Assembly: GCA_025201805.1 (NCBI GenBank)
Contig: MU619252.1
Span: 129,855-193,854 of the forward strand
Length of the DNA stretch: 64,000 nt
Reading direction: 5' to 3'
Source of the DNA: Parasitella parasitica
Taxonomy: Eukaryota; Mucoromycota; Mucoromycetes; Mucorales; Mucoraceae
Part shown: positions 25,836 through 38,380 of the stretch, one piece after another
Position numbering within the stretch: the stretch's first letter is position 1
How the letters are laid out: the number at the start of each line of letters is the position of its first letter
Position numbers and translations under genes: made by a program
Notes under the pieces: generated by a model
What the model saw: only the letters and a program-made list of their open reading frames with translations
Database searches by the model: none
Told to the model about the DNA's origin: nothing

Positions 25836-27436
25836 ATGTTTGATTCACTAAAACCAAAGAAAGGAAGCACAGAGGAAGAAAGAGAGCATCTTATAGCGGC
25901 ACGCCCAGTCCATGTGGATGATGATGGACTCGAAGACAAATATAAGCTCGTATACTGGGTAACGTATTCGCATTTCAAAACAAAATAAGGTCATGTTCAG
26001 GCCAATTAACTTGCTTGGTAGATTTACTTTGTCTATGGCATTGCCATGTTGTTGCCATGGAACGGTAATTACACAATCCTGTTACCGTAATTCAATACTT
26101 AACACACCTTTTAGTATTTATTACTGCTTCTGAATACTTTGCTAAGCGGTTTGCAAACACTCCTTATGAAGAAAAGTTTCAAAACTATTTCTCGACATAT
26201 TTTACATTTACCAATTTATTGACATTTATGCTTATTCTTTACATGCAAAACAAGGTAAATCAAAATACGATAAAGGAAATCAAAGCTGACCACTCACTTG
26301 GGAACTTTTAAGGCTGCCTATCGTATGAATTCGTTTATACCCATCTTTATAAATACCATAGTGTTTGGTACATTAGCAGTGACAGTAGAGACTCAACTGG
26401 AAGGATCGGGATACTTTTGGTTTATCATGGTATTGATTGTTTTGACCGGCATAACCACAGGTCTCTTTCAGAACTCTGTATTCAGTGAAGCAAGCCAATT
26501 ACCGCCCAAGTATATGCAGGCAGTACTCAGGTATTTGTGTACAGACACCAAGTGTAGCTTTTTAAGGGTTCACTAACAAATTGAAATAGTGGCCAAGGTA
26601 TCGCAGGTGTGATTGTAGCTGTTTCGTCGATTCTTAGTGCATTAGCTGGACACGCAAAGGATACTCCTGATGTATCATCGATCAGCCGATCAGCATTTTT
26701 GTACTTTTTATCTGCCTTCTTAATAACATCAGCTGCTTTGGTAGGTCGTGTTGTGGTTGTACGATTGCCATTCTATCGTCGTCAAATGAACGCACGCAGT
26801 GAAGTGGTTCGAGTAGAGGAGGAAGTTTCGACAGAGCAAAACTCGTCGGCTGAGATGGAGCATGTCAGTATCACGTCGGTTGTCCGTAAATCAAGCGGAC
26901 TAATCTTGGCGGTGAACTATGTGTTTATCGTAACGCTTATTATATTCCCTTCAGTAACAGCACTAATCAAATCAGTCAGAAGACCCGAGAGTAACGTTTC
27001 AAGCAAGGCAGGCAGGTTTTTCGATGATGATATTTTTGTAGCTTTCCACTTTTTGCTATTCAATATTGGAGATTGGGTGGGTCGCACAATGCCACTGTCT
27101 AGCCTATTCCAAATATTCCAAGTCAAGTATCTTGTGCTATTGAGTACTTTGCGCACAGTGTTTATTCCATTATTTTTGGTGTGCAACGTGGTTATATCGG
27201 AACAACGCAGATTGCCCGTGCTTATCAACAGCGACTTTGTTTATTTTGTTTTGATTTGGATATTTTCTGTCAGTAACGGGTGGATCTGTAGCTTGGCTAT
27301 GATGGCAGCACCTCAGCTAGAATCGATCAAATCAGCTCACGAAAAATCTCTTATAGGGAGCATAATGAGCTTTTCGCTTGTCGCTGGATTGGCTATTGGC
27401 GGATCACTGAGTTTTATAGCCAGATGGATGGTTTAA
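25836..27436 (+). CDS. Equilibrative nucleoside transporter (ENT/SLC29 family)
   Basis: Integral membrane carrier for nucleosides or nucleobases. Five exons (25836-25958, 26022-26064, 26115-26254, 26313-26530, 26590-27436) sum to 1371 bases, 456 residues, with consistent phases. Domain order fits ENT: an N-terminal cytosolic tail ending DKYKLVYW, helix 1 with GIAMLLPWNVFITASEYF (the family P-W-N motif), FTNLLTFMLILY, then GLFQNSVFSEASQLPPKYMQ and SGQGIAGVIVA (helices 4-5 signature). A polar loop rich in Glu/Ser separates helices 6 and 7, and FHFLLFNIGDWVGR (helix 8 signature) leads to the C-terminal helices ending ARWMV. Eleven helices are expected. Intron 3 could start exon 4 at other AGs, but only the acceptor at 26312 gives a normal intron length. 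Substrate is undetermined. Confidence 0.92.
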
Positions 27437-27613
27437 TCAACCGTGTACAACAAATAAACATATTTACAACAGAACGGGGGTAGTTTTTTTTTTTGCTTGC
27501 TTTGCTTTGCATGAAGGATATCAAAGCGTCGTTTTGTTAGCTGTACATTATATATATACCATAAAGTTATTTCTCGGGAAATCCTCCCCTTTTTTCAATT
27601 TTTTTCCAATATT

Positions 27614-28099
27614 ATGTCTCATTACCAGCATGTCCCATTTACTAGCAATCTTCAAATGTGGTCACCGGCATCTTCATCCGTATCACTAGACTTTAATGTA
27701 ACAGCGTTTCCATATTCGACAGCAGCATCAACGCATACAGCCGCAAACTACTATCACCATGAGCCGTTATTCTATCCGGCTGCATGTATTATCTGCGGAT
27801 TATTTCATCACCCAGTTCCCCATACTATGATGAACTCCGCGGCAGAGCATGCAAGATCTGTAGCAACAGCGGTTGCCACAGCAACCTCGACAATCACAAT
27901 AATCACGCCAGCACCATCAATAAAATCTCTACCGATTATTCCATTGGAAAGAAAGAAAAGGAAAAAGTGCCCCAGAATGACAAGAAAATCCAAGAATCGA
28001 CTCTTCAAGTACTTCAAAACAACTTTTCGTAAACTTATTACATTCAAAATACCGCTTAGAAAGAGATACAACATACATCCTTTAAAACGACACGAATAA
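27614..28099 (+). CDS. Hypothetical protein with basic C-terminus
   Basis: Single-exon 161-residue open frame starting at an ATG preceded by a TATATATATA stretch about 65 bases upstream. The N-terminal half is rich in Ser/Thr/Ala/Tyr/His and has the pair CIICG (CxxC) near residue 58. The C-terminal 50 residues are strongly basic (RKKRKKCPRMTRKSKNR and further Lys/Arg), which suggests a nuclear or nucleolar product (inference). No family is recognised. It lies 177 bases after the nucleoside transporter on the same strand. It may be a lineage-specific gene; expression evidence would be needed. Confidence 0.45.
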   Translation: MSHYQHVPFTSNLQMWSPASSSVSLDFNVTAFPYSTAASTHTAANYYHHEPLFYPAACIICGLFHHPVPHTMMNSAAEHARSVATAVATATSTITIITPAPSIKSLPIIPLERKKRKKCPRMTRKSKNRLFKYFKTTFRKLITFKIPLRKRYNIHPLKRHE

Positions 28100-28592
28100 A
28101 AGATGCAAAAAAGCTTTCTGGAAATCAAATTGAATAGGGATATTTTCGATTCGTTCTTGTATTTGTCACATACTGTATTGAGTTTCCATAAAGCAAAATC
28201 TATGGAAAAAGGGCTTTTCAGACCAATTAGACGTTTGCTGATTTTTCAGAGCTGTATGATTGTGTAAAGGCAAAAAGACAAGCGTTGGGTCTTTTTTAAC
28301 GCTGCTAATTATGGCGATATAATATATAAACATGCATCTCTCCTCAGAGAGTCTTTTCTATATGATGAAATACAGTATTTCGGCTGCTTCTTTTGCTGTC
28401 AAAACAAGCATTTACCACCTGGCTTTCAAAAAAAAAGTCTCCTGATGAAACGTGCTGTTGTTATTTGTTCCACATAATTTAAAGCATATATGCAATTTTT
28501 TTACCCACACAGCTTGATGAAATTAATATAAAGCCATCAAAATCCATAATCCATATTTTTATCTTTGCCAATAAAACTTTTTCTTTGTTAAA
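28100..28592. other. Intergenic
   Basis: AT-rich with no gene seen. The last 90 bases contain TATAAAG (about 28528) and precede the next small gene, so they are a likely promoter. Confidence 0.5.
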
Positions 28593-28904
28593 ATGCCTCT
28601 TGCTAGACGTGAATCATCTGCTTCTACCTCCTCTACTTCCTCTACCTGTTCTTCAAAATCTGTTCATTTTGGGGAGAAGGAAACTGTATTTTACACTCAT
28701 AATTCAAACGATTATGATCGCTCTGTTATGAGAGATCCTTATGAGATGTCTGCTTCATTGGGCCGCATGTTTTTATCTGAACCTGAACTAGCCATCATTG
28801 AAAATCCACAACAAGATACCATTGTTGAAAGAAACACCTTTGCTAATGCCAGAAGAGGCATTCAAGGTTATGCCGTCTGGCGTCAAATCAGATCTCGATC
28901 CTAA
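28593..28904 (+). CDS. Small Ser-rich protein with a PP1-docking-like motif
   Basis: Single-exon 103-residue protein. A Ser/Thr-rich N-terminus is followed by KSVHFGEKETVFYTHNSNDY. KSVHF fits the protein phosphatase 1 docking consensus [K/R]-x-[V/I]-x-F, and the following TH-S-x-x-DYDRS stretch resembles short proteins I associate with other filamentous fungi (recollection, not checked). The rest is polar: MRDPYEMSASLGRMFLSEPE, then ERNTFANARRGIQGYAVWRQ near the C-terminus. There is no membrane segment. AATAAA-type sequence follows the stop (about 28947). The phosphatase link is an inference from one short motif. Confidence 0.6.
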   Translation: MPLARRESSASTSSTSSTCSSKSVHFGEKETVFYTHNSNDYDRSVMRDPYEMSASLGRMFLSEPELAIIENPQQDTIVERNTFANARRGIQGYAVWRQIRSRS

Positions 28905-29099
28905 CTGATCTTGTCAGTTACTATACCCTGTACAATACTATATGCAATAAAAATCCATTCATATGTTTATAAAGTAATAATCTCAAATTATTAGTTGGAT
29001 GTAAAAAGCTTTCTTGTTGATGTACATCATGTGTGGGTAAATTTATGATATCTTGGCTGTTTGTATGCGGTATGGCGTTTTATCGAGTTTCCACAAATT

Positions 29100-30529
29100 T
29101 CACTGGTTCAAAGCATTAGTATCTGATCTGAATCGTTTTGTTGCAACGAACTTACTTTTAAATAGTTTGGTCTGACGCTTTTGAAGTGGTCTCTTTTTAT
29201 ATACATAATCTGGTGTGTTCACCAAATTGTCATCAATTGGTTGAAGCGCTGCTTCGAGACTCTACAAAATGAAACCATATCAGAAGAGTACATTATAAGC
29301 CAGATGCTATAATACAAAACTCACATGAGGATTTTCAATATTGTGAAGACTGATAAACTGTCGAATTTCCTTATCCAACTCATCCTCAATTGCTTGGTTT
29401 TCAGCTAATACTTCGCCTAATGTACCCCTCTCTATCTTTCTCAAGATTCGATCTCTTCTCGCAGGCTCATTGAGGATTGGCATCATGAATGATGGACATG
29501 CCTTTGAACTGCCAAAGAAACCAGGGCCAACGGAAAATGTAGGATCTTCCCAGTGAAATAAAGATGGATCATAGTTTCTGAATGGATTCTCTTCATGATT
29601 CACGATTTCTATGCCAACCATATCATCGCCTTCATCATCAGAAATTTCCATTTGAGAAGCTGTATCTTGAGAGAATGCAGCTAATTGAGAAGACTGTCTT
29701 TGTTGCTGTTGTTGCTGCTGTTCTTCTTCTTGCTTGGAATTTTGTTGCTCAACTTTCAATTGCTGCTGTAAAAGTCTCTGTCTACGATGAAACGGGTTGC
29801 TTTTAGACATTCTCTGGTTCTTTTTAGGCTGTGCCCCGCCCAATTTGAGACGAGGTGGTTGCGGTTGTGTAGATGAAGTCGTTGTGGATGATGCAGGCGA
29901 TGAAACCTCTTGTCGAATAATTGTTGGCAATGGTTGTGAGGCACTAGTGGGCGCAATTTCGAGCCAGAAAGCCTCATCTTCAGTCAATATCCTGTCGCCA
30001 TTGATGCTTGCGGCTGTACTCGTTGAGCTAGAGGTTCCTATGGCAACCTTCATGTCTTCAACCTCTGATAATCTTCTCACCTTTAAGCGATCTTCACGCT
30101 TTTCATGATGGAAATATTGATCAACCCTTGTTCCAGATTGAGTAGGTGATTTCATGTATTCAATGGATTCCCTGTATTGTTGCTGTTGCTGTGAAGAAGA
30201 GGAAGCATCTTGGCTATCGACAATTGCAGAGAACGATGAAAGCTGACTAGAAATATCTTCCGCTTGATATACTTCTGTCGCTTTCTTCAGTTCTTTTTTC
30301 AGATAATTGTATTTCTTGTAGAATTTCTCTGTTTCAGTAAGGCAGATTAGCTATTGCACTATGATTGATGCAAAGAGCAAGAAAGCTCACCTATATTTGG
30401 CCTCTCCTTGATGTCTTCAATGGTAGCTGGTCTTTTGTGCTTTCTAGCAAACACATCTTCCCACTTACGTAGATCCTTCTTTGTACGCAAGACTCTCTTT
30501 TGCAATGCTTTGAATTCTTCTTGGTCCAT
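29100..30529 (-). CDS. SLD2: DNA replication regulator Sld2-like protein
   Basis: Sld2/Drc1 (related to the RecQL4 N-terminus) is phosphorylated by S-phase CDK, binds Dpb11/TopBP1 and helps load GINS and Pol epsilon onto origins. Exons on the reverse strand (30529-30391, 30328-29325, 29261-29100) sum to 1305 bases, 434 residues. The N-terminal signature is clear: DLRKWEDVFARKHKRPATIE, then DIKERPNIEKFYKKYNYLKK. A Ser/Thr/Gln-rich disordered middle contains several SP/TP sites (SPTQS, SSPAS), expected CDK targets, and a poly-Gln run. The Sld2 homology C-terminus includes NPFRNYDPSLF and a basic tail (YKKRPLQKRQTKLFKSKF). There is no helicase domain, so it is fungal Sld2 rather than a RecQ4 fusion. 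Confidence 0.85.
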
Positions 30530-30801
30530 ACTACAACGCAATAAACACTCAAAGTGTAATAAGTAAAAAAAGATGTGCAATTTAAAGACTTCACAATGAA
30601 TTGTTTGGATACATTGCTACAGTCACAAATGGTTATAAACACGGTGCATTGACACTAAACATGGTGTGGACGTGAGAAAGCGCGAGCGGCAATTTGCACA
30701 TTGATGCAGTAAAACTTATCAAGATGCTGTATGCTATTTGTTTAATTTATTATTACATTGTGCGTGGGTCATAATCGCCATTAAGATGATGGTTCCAGGA
30801 A
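30530..30801. other. Short spacer between two reverse-strand genes
   Basis: 272 bases that must hold both the promoter of the Sld2-like gene and the 3' end of the upstream nucleotidase gene. No motif stands out. Confidence 0.4.
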
Positions 30802-32983
30802 CTAGATGAATTCGTTTGTTTTATCCCCTGCTGTATCAATGATCTCTTCTATCTTTTGCTCACTGAAAGATACAAAAATTATTAAATATTATCGTCTCCC
30901 GGTACCAACAAAATACAGGACTTACTGGGGTAGGTACGTTCGATTAGGATAAAATACATAATCCAGGTCAAGCCTATCCAGATTGGTCACATTAGACATG
31001 TAAATATCTGCAAACTTTCTGATTTTGTTTGCAAAAAATGAAGGATTCTGATATGTTCTGAACACGCTGCCAAACGAGTGGTTGAATGCCGTCTTTAGTT
31101 TGATTCTCACTTGCTTCCTTTCTCCTCTCCACTCTGAAATGAGCGAGTCTAGCTCGTCAATGTGGAAATCCTTGCGCCACGACTGTGCTTCTTTTAAAAG
31201 CTTTTCAAGCTGCAATAGCCATGAGAGCGTGTGTCTATAGGAAGGCTGGTTCCTTATCTCAATTTCCTCTGCGAGTTCGTGAATAATCGCTCCCTGTTTA
31301 AGTAACATGGTTGTAAGCCTGTGTTTTTTAAAGCTCTTTTTTTTTTCAATATCAATTCCACATTACTGTATGCCATCCATGTTGCATCGAAGCATCCACG
31401 AGATCAGAAAATACATGATCGCCGAAATAAAGTACTTTGCTCCTGTATACACAACGTGTTCTTGTTAGTTTTTCCATGCTTGATGTCAAACTGAGCATCA
31501 ACATACCCATTCCAGCCTGTCAGTTTGGCAAAATCCTTCATATTTCCTCCTTGGTACACTTCACCCGGTTCAAACGAATTGACTTTGTCCCAATTAGGTT
31601 CTTGTACTCTTCGAAATGGACGATGTGATTTATAAAAGTCTGGTTTTCTGGCAGATACAATCACGCAATCAAACAAATCTCTCCAGTCGTCGCTTGAGGT
31701 AAGATAGCTCATACCTTTTGAGATGAATGCATTGGTGCTATTAGTCAACAGAAACGTCTTTTTCCCTCTTTTGCGAAGATTCTCCAGATAGCCCACTAGT
31801 TTAGGCGCTCTCTCCAAATAGCAAGACATGTCTTTCATGATCTCTATGTGTAATGTGCCTCCAATACCATGAGTACCTGTATGCAAAACACGAGCTGCTG
31901 TACTGACATCGTCTGAAAGATAGCGAGGATGAAAGCTGCAACATGTGTTTATTTACAATTAGTGGTGTCTGGTAGATGTGTATTGTGTTGCTAGCCTTAC
32001 TTCATATTATGATCTCGAAAATATTGCACCAAATCGCTCAGTAAACACGCTTGTGGTATCGAAAATAAATCACTTAATTGGAACATATTGTTCCTAAGGT
32101 ATTCGGGTGATATGTGTCTTCCTTTGTGAAGTTGCATAATTTCCTCTATATTCTTGATGGGCTCTCTCCCCACTATCGTTAAAAAATTATCAATAAATAC
32201 CATAACATGGGAGTAAGTAGCTATTACCGTGGACCGTATTCAGTTGTATATTAGCCATGTTATCAATCTTCATTAACCACCCATTATTAAAGTCTACGAA
32301 ATAAAGTTTAGCATATGTGTTTTTCACACACTATTATAAATGAATACATTACCATAGTGAAGACCCCGAATAGCGAAATCTGGATCAAACTGAAATTCTA
32401 ACAGATGTACATGTCTGCATTAGCACTGTTCACCCCCAGATGTATGCTGCTTTCATACCTTTAATATGCTTTGGATATCTCAAGACATCAACAATGATAT
32501 CCCGCAATGAATTATAGATTGTCAACGAGAGATTATCTGTGTAGTTAGCCAGTGTATACTGAACCGTGAAATAAAGGTCAGGTTTTCGTATAGATAACAA
32601 ATGTTGTTATACTTGCATCATAATCAAATCCATAAACTTTGATGTTGCTGAGATTAAGCTCATTATTGATGAAGCTGCGTGTATTATCAGTAAGTAAATG
32701 AACAATAATATTAATGCGAGATAATTTACATTTCATTGGGGGAAGTGAATCCAAACCCACAAATATCTTCTGTCTGAGCGTTGATGATAGCCTTGTCATT
32801 CCATTTACCCTCCTTTAACGTATTCAATGAGAGAATGGTTGCTTTGTCTTTTTCGGCAGCATCTATATGCTGCAACTTCTTTTGCTGGTATTTTTTTCGC
32901 AGCAAGTCCACTACCCTTCGACCATCTGCGATATCAGTGAAATTATGATGGTAGCCTCTTTTGATAATCAGTTTTCGGAACAT
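30802..32983 (-). CDS. HAD-family cytosolic/mitochondrial 5'-nucleotidase (NT5DC2/3-like)
   Basis: Member of the IMP-GMP 5'-nucleotidase-like HAD family, closest by recall to animal NT5DC2/NT5DC3. First exons are 32983-32730, 32674-32617, 32558-32459, 32397-32353, 32293-32228, 32172-32001, followed by three or more exons, the last ending at the tag in 30804-30802 after a small exon starting near 30861. Key motifs are HAD motif I GFDYDYTLANY (nucleophile and acid/base Asp), AIRGLHYD, motif [16 protein letters not shown] (Thr/Ser), and motif [15 protein letters not shown]. The C-terminal region [20 protein letters not shown] is typical of the family. The N-terminus ([15 protein letters not shown]) is basic and Ser/Arg-like, which would suit mitochondrial import (inference). 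The intron between exons 2 and 3 has a GC donor and divides motif I exactly between FDYD and YTLA. Confidence 0.88.
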
Positions 32984-34384
32984 TTATCAGTTTCTATGTC
33001 ATGTATACAGAGAAAATGTAAACTAATCAAATCGCCCGCCCTTTTTAAGTCTAAATATTTGTTGGTCTTGAGTGTTGCAATGTCACAAATCTAATGGTGA
33101 TACGGAGAGCACATTCGATTACATATTATTCATGCAACCGATCACACTTGATAAAACCAATCCTCAGAAGAAAGCGGTTATGAGTTATTAGTGATTTGTA
33201 TCATTAGCTCCGCTATGGCGACAATCCTCACGCTCTATTTTTGTTCCCAGGATAAAATTATGTTTGCATTACTTTCCTGTTTTCTGTTGGGCAAGTGCTC
33301 AAATTGGTTTCGGAAAAGTGCATTAAGTTATATCATTCAGTGTTTTGCATATGATGAATTGATTTTGCACAGTTGAATAATGATTTACGTGTTCGCCAAG
33401 TAGTTTAGCTATCTCAAACCAGTTTTGTTTTCAACTTCGATTCAACAAGTAGAGCCAACTTCGAAGACAACTTCTCTTCCGATGTGCCACAAGAGTCTAT
33501 GAACTGCTTCAATGTCTTTTTAAATCTGTATCTCGGAAAACAATGTCCAAAATGAACGCTACTTTTCTATACTACGTAAGCTCGGAAATCTTGGGATCCT
33601 TAACACAAGGGTGATTTGTTATTACAAACTCCAAGATGTCGAGTAGGTCAAATTCTTCGGTACCATCACCACGGTCGCCAATTATTCGATATTTTTCTGT
33701 GCGATCTGCATTTTCAGTACCACTCTTCCTTTGATTGCAACGGACATAATATTATCATTGTAAGCACAGGTTGCAATTCTGGTTTCTGAGACATGATCTT
33801 TGAAAACTTGTCTAGCAGTACATGTATTCTTTCTGTACTTAAGAGATTCCTCTACTTGGTTGCATATCAAACAAATCGACAGTACTGACACAGTGTATTC
33901 CTCGCTCGTACATCAACAATGATAAGATACTACCATCACATTGACCTATTGCTTATTTTTGCTGACAAAGATAATCTAAGTGGCGGAGACAATCAAAAAC
34001 GTAACAGTGACAAACTCTCAGGGGGAGATGTTTAGCTGGTGTGCAAAAGTGAATATAGCCCAAGTGCCCACTCTTCAGATTATTCTAAAAAATCAGCACC
34101 CTCATCTGTTGCATTTCCTAAGGCTGTAATCCTTATGGTTGGTTGATGGCGTTTTTAAATGCTAGTTTTTCTTGATTTTTAAAAGTAAAAAAAAAAAACA
34201 CTCATTGTAATGTTTTGCTGATTACATTCTAAATACGCAAGAAGCTGATTCTTTTTATCAAGATACATTGCTTGATTGATCAATACCCAACATTTTATTA
34301 TGAGAATGGTAAATATTGTCATTTGTGAAAAAAAAATTGTTCATTACCACTTTGTCAAATAAAAAACTAAACATCTCGAATTAA
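32984..34384. other. Intergenic, no supported gene
   Basis: The first 120 bases are the likely promoter of the nucleotidase. A reverse frame at about 33891-33500 reads as broken coding sequence (for example GDRGDGTEEFDLLDILEFVI) and may be a decayed gene, but its family is unknown. The rest is AT-rich. Confidence 0.4.
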
Positions 34385-35065
34385 AAATTCGTTTGTCCGT
34401 TCAGAACTTCTTCTAAAATGATTGTAGAACCGCGATTTAACTTGAAAGACCTAGTATTGACTTGGTGCTGTATGGAAAACACATTTTTATCCATGTTTTC
34501 ATTGATATTTATAAATTTATCAGCTGATAGCACAAATTTACGTATAAAAATGGCACATAATCGATGATATAGGCTTCGATAAAAAGCAGACCAAAGCCTG
34601 TCTTATGCGCCATAAGAACAGGCATGATCATCGCTATCTGAACATAACTTGCTTAATACTGAGCGATGTCTGTATCAAAAGTCATCTGCAAAAACAGTTT
34701 TATTTTTCATAAACTGTCGCTCATAACTTCTGCTAAAATGACAGTAGAATCGATATCTAACTTGGAAAACTTAGTATTGACTTGGCGCTATCTGACAACA
34801 ACATTGGCTTCCATGTGTTCATTGATATCTACAAAATTATCAGATGATATCACAAATTTACATATCATAATTGCATATAATCGCTGGTAAATTTTGTGAT
34901 AACGAGCAAATCAAAGCCCCTCTTATGCGCTGTCAAATCAGGCATTATCTTCGCTATCTAGGCATAAGTTGGTTTCCATTGGGTGATGTCTTTACCAAAA
35001 GTTATTTACAAAACAGTGTAATTTTTGATAAATATTAGATATTCGCTCATAGCTTCTGTGAAAAG
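34385..35065 (+). repeat. R2 tandem repeat, about 320 base unit, two copies plus a start
   Basis: Unit 1 (about 34385-34710) and unit 2 (about 34711-35040) share, in order, 'aacttctgctaaaatga' / 'aacttcttctaaaatga', 'agtattgacttgg', 'tgttttcattgatatt' / 'tgtgttcattgatatc', 'cttatgcgc', 'tcgctatct' and 'gtgatgtct' / 'gcgatgtct'. A third unit begins at about 35041 ('attcgctcatagcttctg') and decays. Identity looks roughly 75-80% by eye. No conserved open frame, so it is probably a minisatellite or a fragment of a larger repeat. Confidence 0.75.
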
Positions 35066-35400
35066 AGGAGTGCTGAGATCAAGCTTGAGTGAGTGATGAT
35101 GCCTGTCTGGTGCTACCTATTGTTGAGGTCTTCGACTAAAGTTACAAGAAGGAACCCTTATTAATCGACATATTGTTTTCGATTATAAAGGGCTACAGAA
35201 AGTTTATTAAAGATCTGCCAGAATCGGTTTGCAAGACAATCAATGTATCGCAAAGTTAATTTTCGCCTGTGCTTGTTCTAAATATAAGACAAGTCGGTAT
35301 TTGCTGATATGGCGGCCAAGGAGGAGCAGGGGAGACCCCGAGAAAACCAAGCATGATCCCCTCCTGGGATACTTCTGGGCCAACACCTGAACAATTGTCA
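35066..35400. other. Intergenic between R2 and a transposase remnant
   Basis: No open frame or motif. It may belong to the upstream half of the decayed element that follows. Confidence 0.4.
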
Positions 35401-35429
35401 ACGTTTAATGAAATGATCTTCTAAAACAC

Positions 35430-35995
35430 TGGATGTAAGAACGAGCCAGATGTTTCTCAAGGCGTTTCCGGCTTCGTCGATGGCCTCAATTTGGGAGCCA
35501 ACAATCTAGTCGATGAACGTGAACAAAATGCCTATTACGACGGCAGGAAGTCCTGCTGCGCTTATTCATAAATTTTAGTTTTCACTCCAGACGATTTTAT
35601 TCGTTATGTAAAGTAAGTATTATGATGAGATTATGCTCTTGTGAGTCTGTATACTAAATATTATCTTTCTTTATAGTGGCAATTGTCCCAGGTCATGGCC
35701 TGATGTAGACATCGCCATTTCAATGCATGTAAATCTTATAAACAAAAGTTGTTGTCCTGAGGTGGCAGATGCTGGGTTTCCTAAACCACACTAACCGTAA
35801 AGAAAAACTCTTTGGATTCCCAAGAAAAATGACATGAATGATTTGGTCTGAGGTGCGAAGCACAGACAGGCAGCTGAATGGGGGAATGAGGGCTGTTCAA
35901 TCTGGTTATGGGCGACTTAATATGTTGTTAAGCAAAGACAAGGCAACTCGCGCTACTTCTGCATATCGTCTGGAGATTACATAACTTCGGAGCTA
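35430..35995 (+). pseudogene. Degenerate Harbinger-type (DDE_4) transposase
   Basis: Fragmented frames match, in the right order, the fungal PIF/Harbinger-like DDE transposase. EPDVSQGVSGFVDGLNLGAN and EREQNAYYDGRKS correspond to the first catalytic Asp region (DGLNL...NA-Y-G). FTPDDFIRYV and NCPRSWPDVDIA correspond to the 'APGSWHD' block, VADAGFPK to the second Asp block (normally 'ADTAFP'), and RQAAEWG...MRAVQSGYGRLNML to the third block with its Glu. Stops and frameshifts, including one inside the last block, show it is inactive. An intron-like GT...AG near 35609-35676 may be original. Terminal repeats were not identified. Confidence 0.65.
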
Positions 35996-36252
35996 GATTG
36001 GTGGACATTAATTAGTTTTCCACCCTTTACTTCAAAAAGTGGCAAGACGATTGATTTTCAGATTTCTTGATTTGCATGACAAAAATAAACAATCTTTATT
36101 GGCGTGAATAAACGCTTATAAACAGTGCTTAATATTGAGATGGGCCTCGTATCTAACGAATTCGACATGTGCATCCTATACTTTCAGATATGAATTAATT
36201 CCCTCTAATTCTTAGTTCAAACTGCTCTTGATCAGTACATATAACTCTATGT

Positions 36253-37499
<1,247 letters not shown>

Positions 37500-38380
37500 C
37501 CTGCAAAAAGAAATGTGTAGTATATGACCAAAGACAAGGAGTATAGAAAAAAAGTTGAAAAATGCAAATAACATTGTTCCACGAAAAAAAAAAAAAAAAA
37601 AAAATATCACATGAAACTATACATTTTCGAGAATGATGATATCTAGTGGCACAATTCGGTATGCTCCATCATTAGCAGTTAATCCCGAATGCGATTTTGT
37701 GTCTTGAGAGCCATTGTATAGCAACTATCGAAGCATACAAGGAAAATGTGACTCAAGCTATCCTCTCCTTAATATTTGCTAGTCAAGAATACCGTATTCA
37801 GAAGTTGGGCCTTTACAGTGTTTTGCAATATATTTGTTTATTCAAACTTTTCGCTCCTCATTATACGATTCATGACAAATTTGCAGCAGGTTTATCTTTG
37901 ACATAAGGCAACTACAAATAATTTTTTCCGAATGGTCGCATGCTGTTGCAATTTAACAAGAGAAGCTTGAACTATGTTCCTACAAATTGAATTTTATACG
38001 TAAAACACTGTGCAGATATGTTTATCATTTAAAGGCGCAAAAATACTTTACGATTCAAGCGTTGATCTAGTGCTGTTTGTGTATCTTCATTGATCAAAAC
38101 CTGTTGTTGATTCTAAACAGAAGGAAATTTCCGTCTTCAGGTTGGTGTCTTTTTGTACCTGGTACGACTCTAATCTTATTGGAAATAAAAAGGTTTTCAA
38201 GGTGTATATATAGCTTTGAGTACCAATAAATAGCCTTCTTTTTCTTTTTTTTTATTATTTCTCTTTTGTTTGATTTCACTATAAGCATTTATCTAAACGA
38301 GCACAAAAATCGGCATACATCGTCAAGATTACTGAAAATTTTGGACAAACAAACAATAAACAAACATCTTACACTTTAAA
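37500..38380. other. Intergenic between divergent MYST and G-beta genes
   Basis: Shared upstream region. It contains an A run at about 37584-37602 and a TATATATAG at about 38204, about 175 bases upstream of the G-beta ATG. The 70-codon forward frame at 37697 has no recognisable features and is not called. Confidence 0.4.

Noticed and set aside
26287-26312. Alternative exon start after 'caaag' for nucleoside transporter exon 4
   Set aside because: It keeps the frame but would leave a 31-base intron, too short for splicing.
33500-33891. Reverse-strand coding-like sequence
   Set aside because: Broken by stops and not assignable to a family; left as possible debris in the region note.
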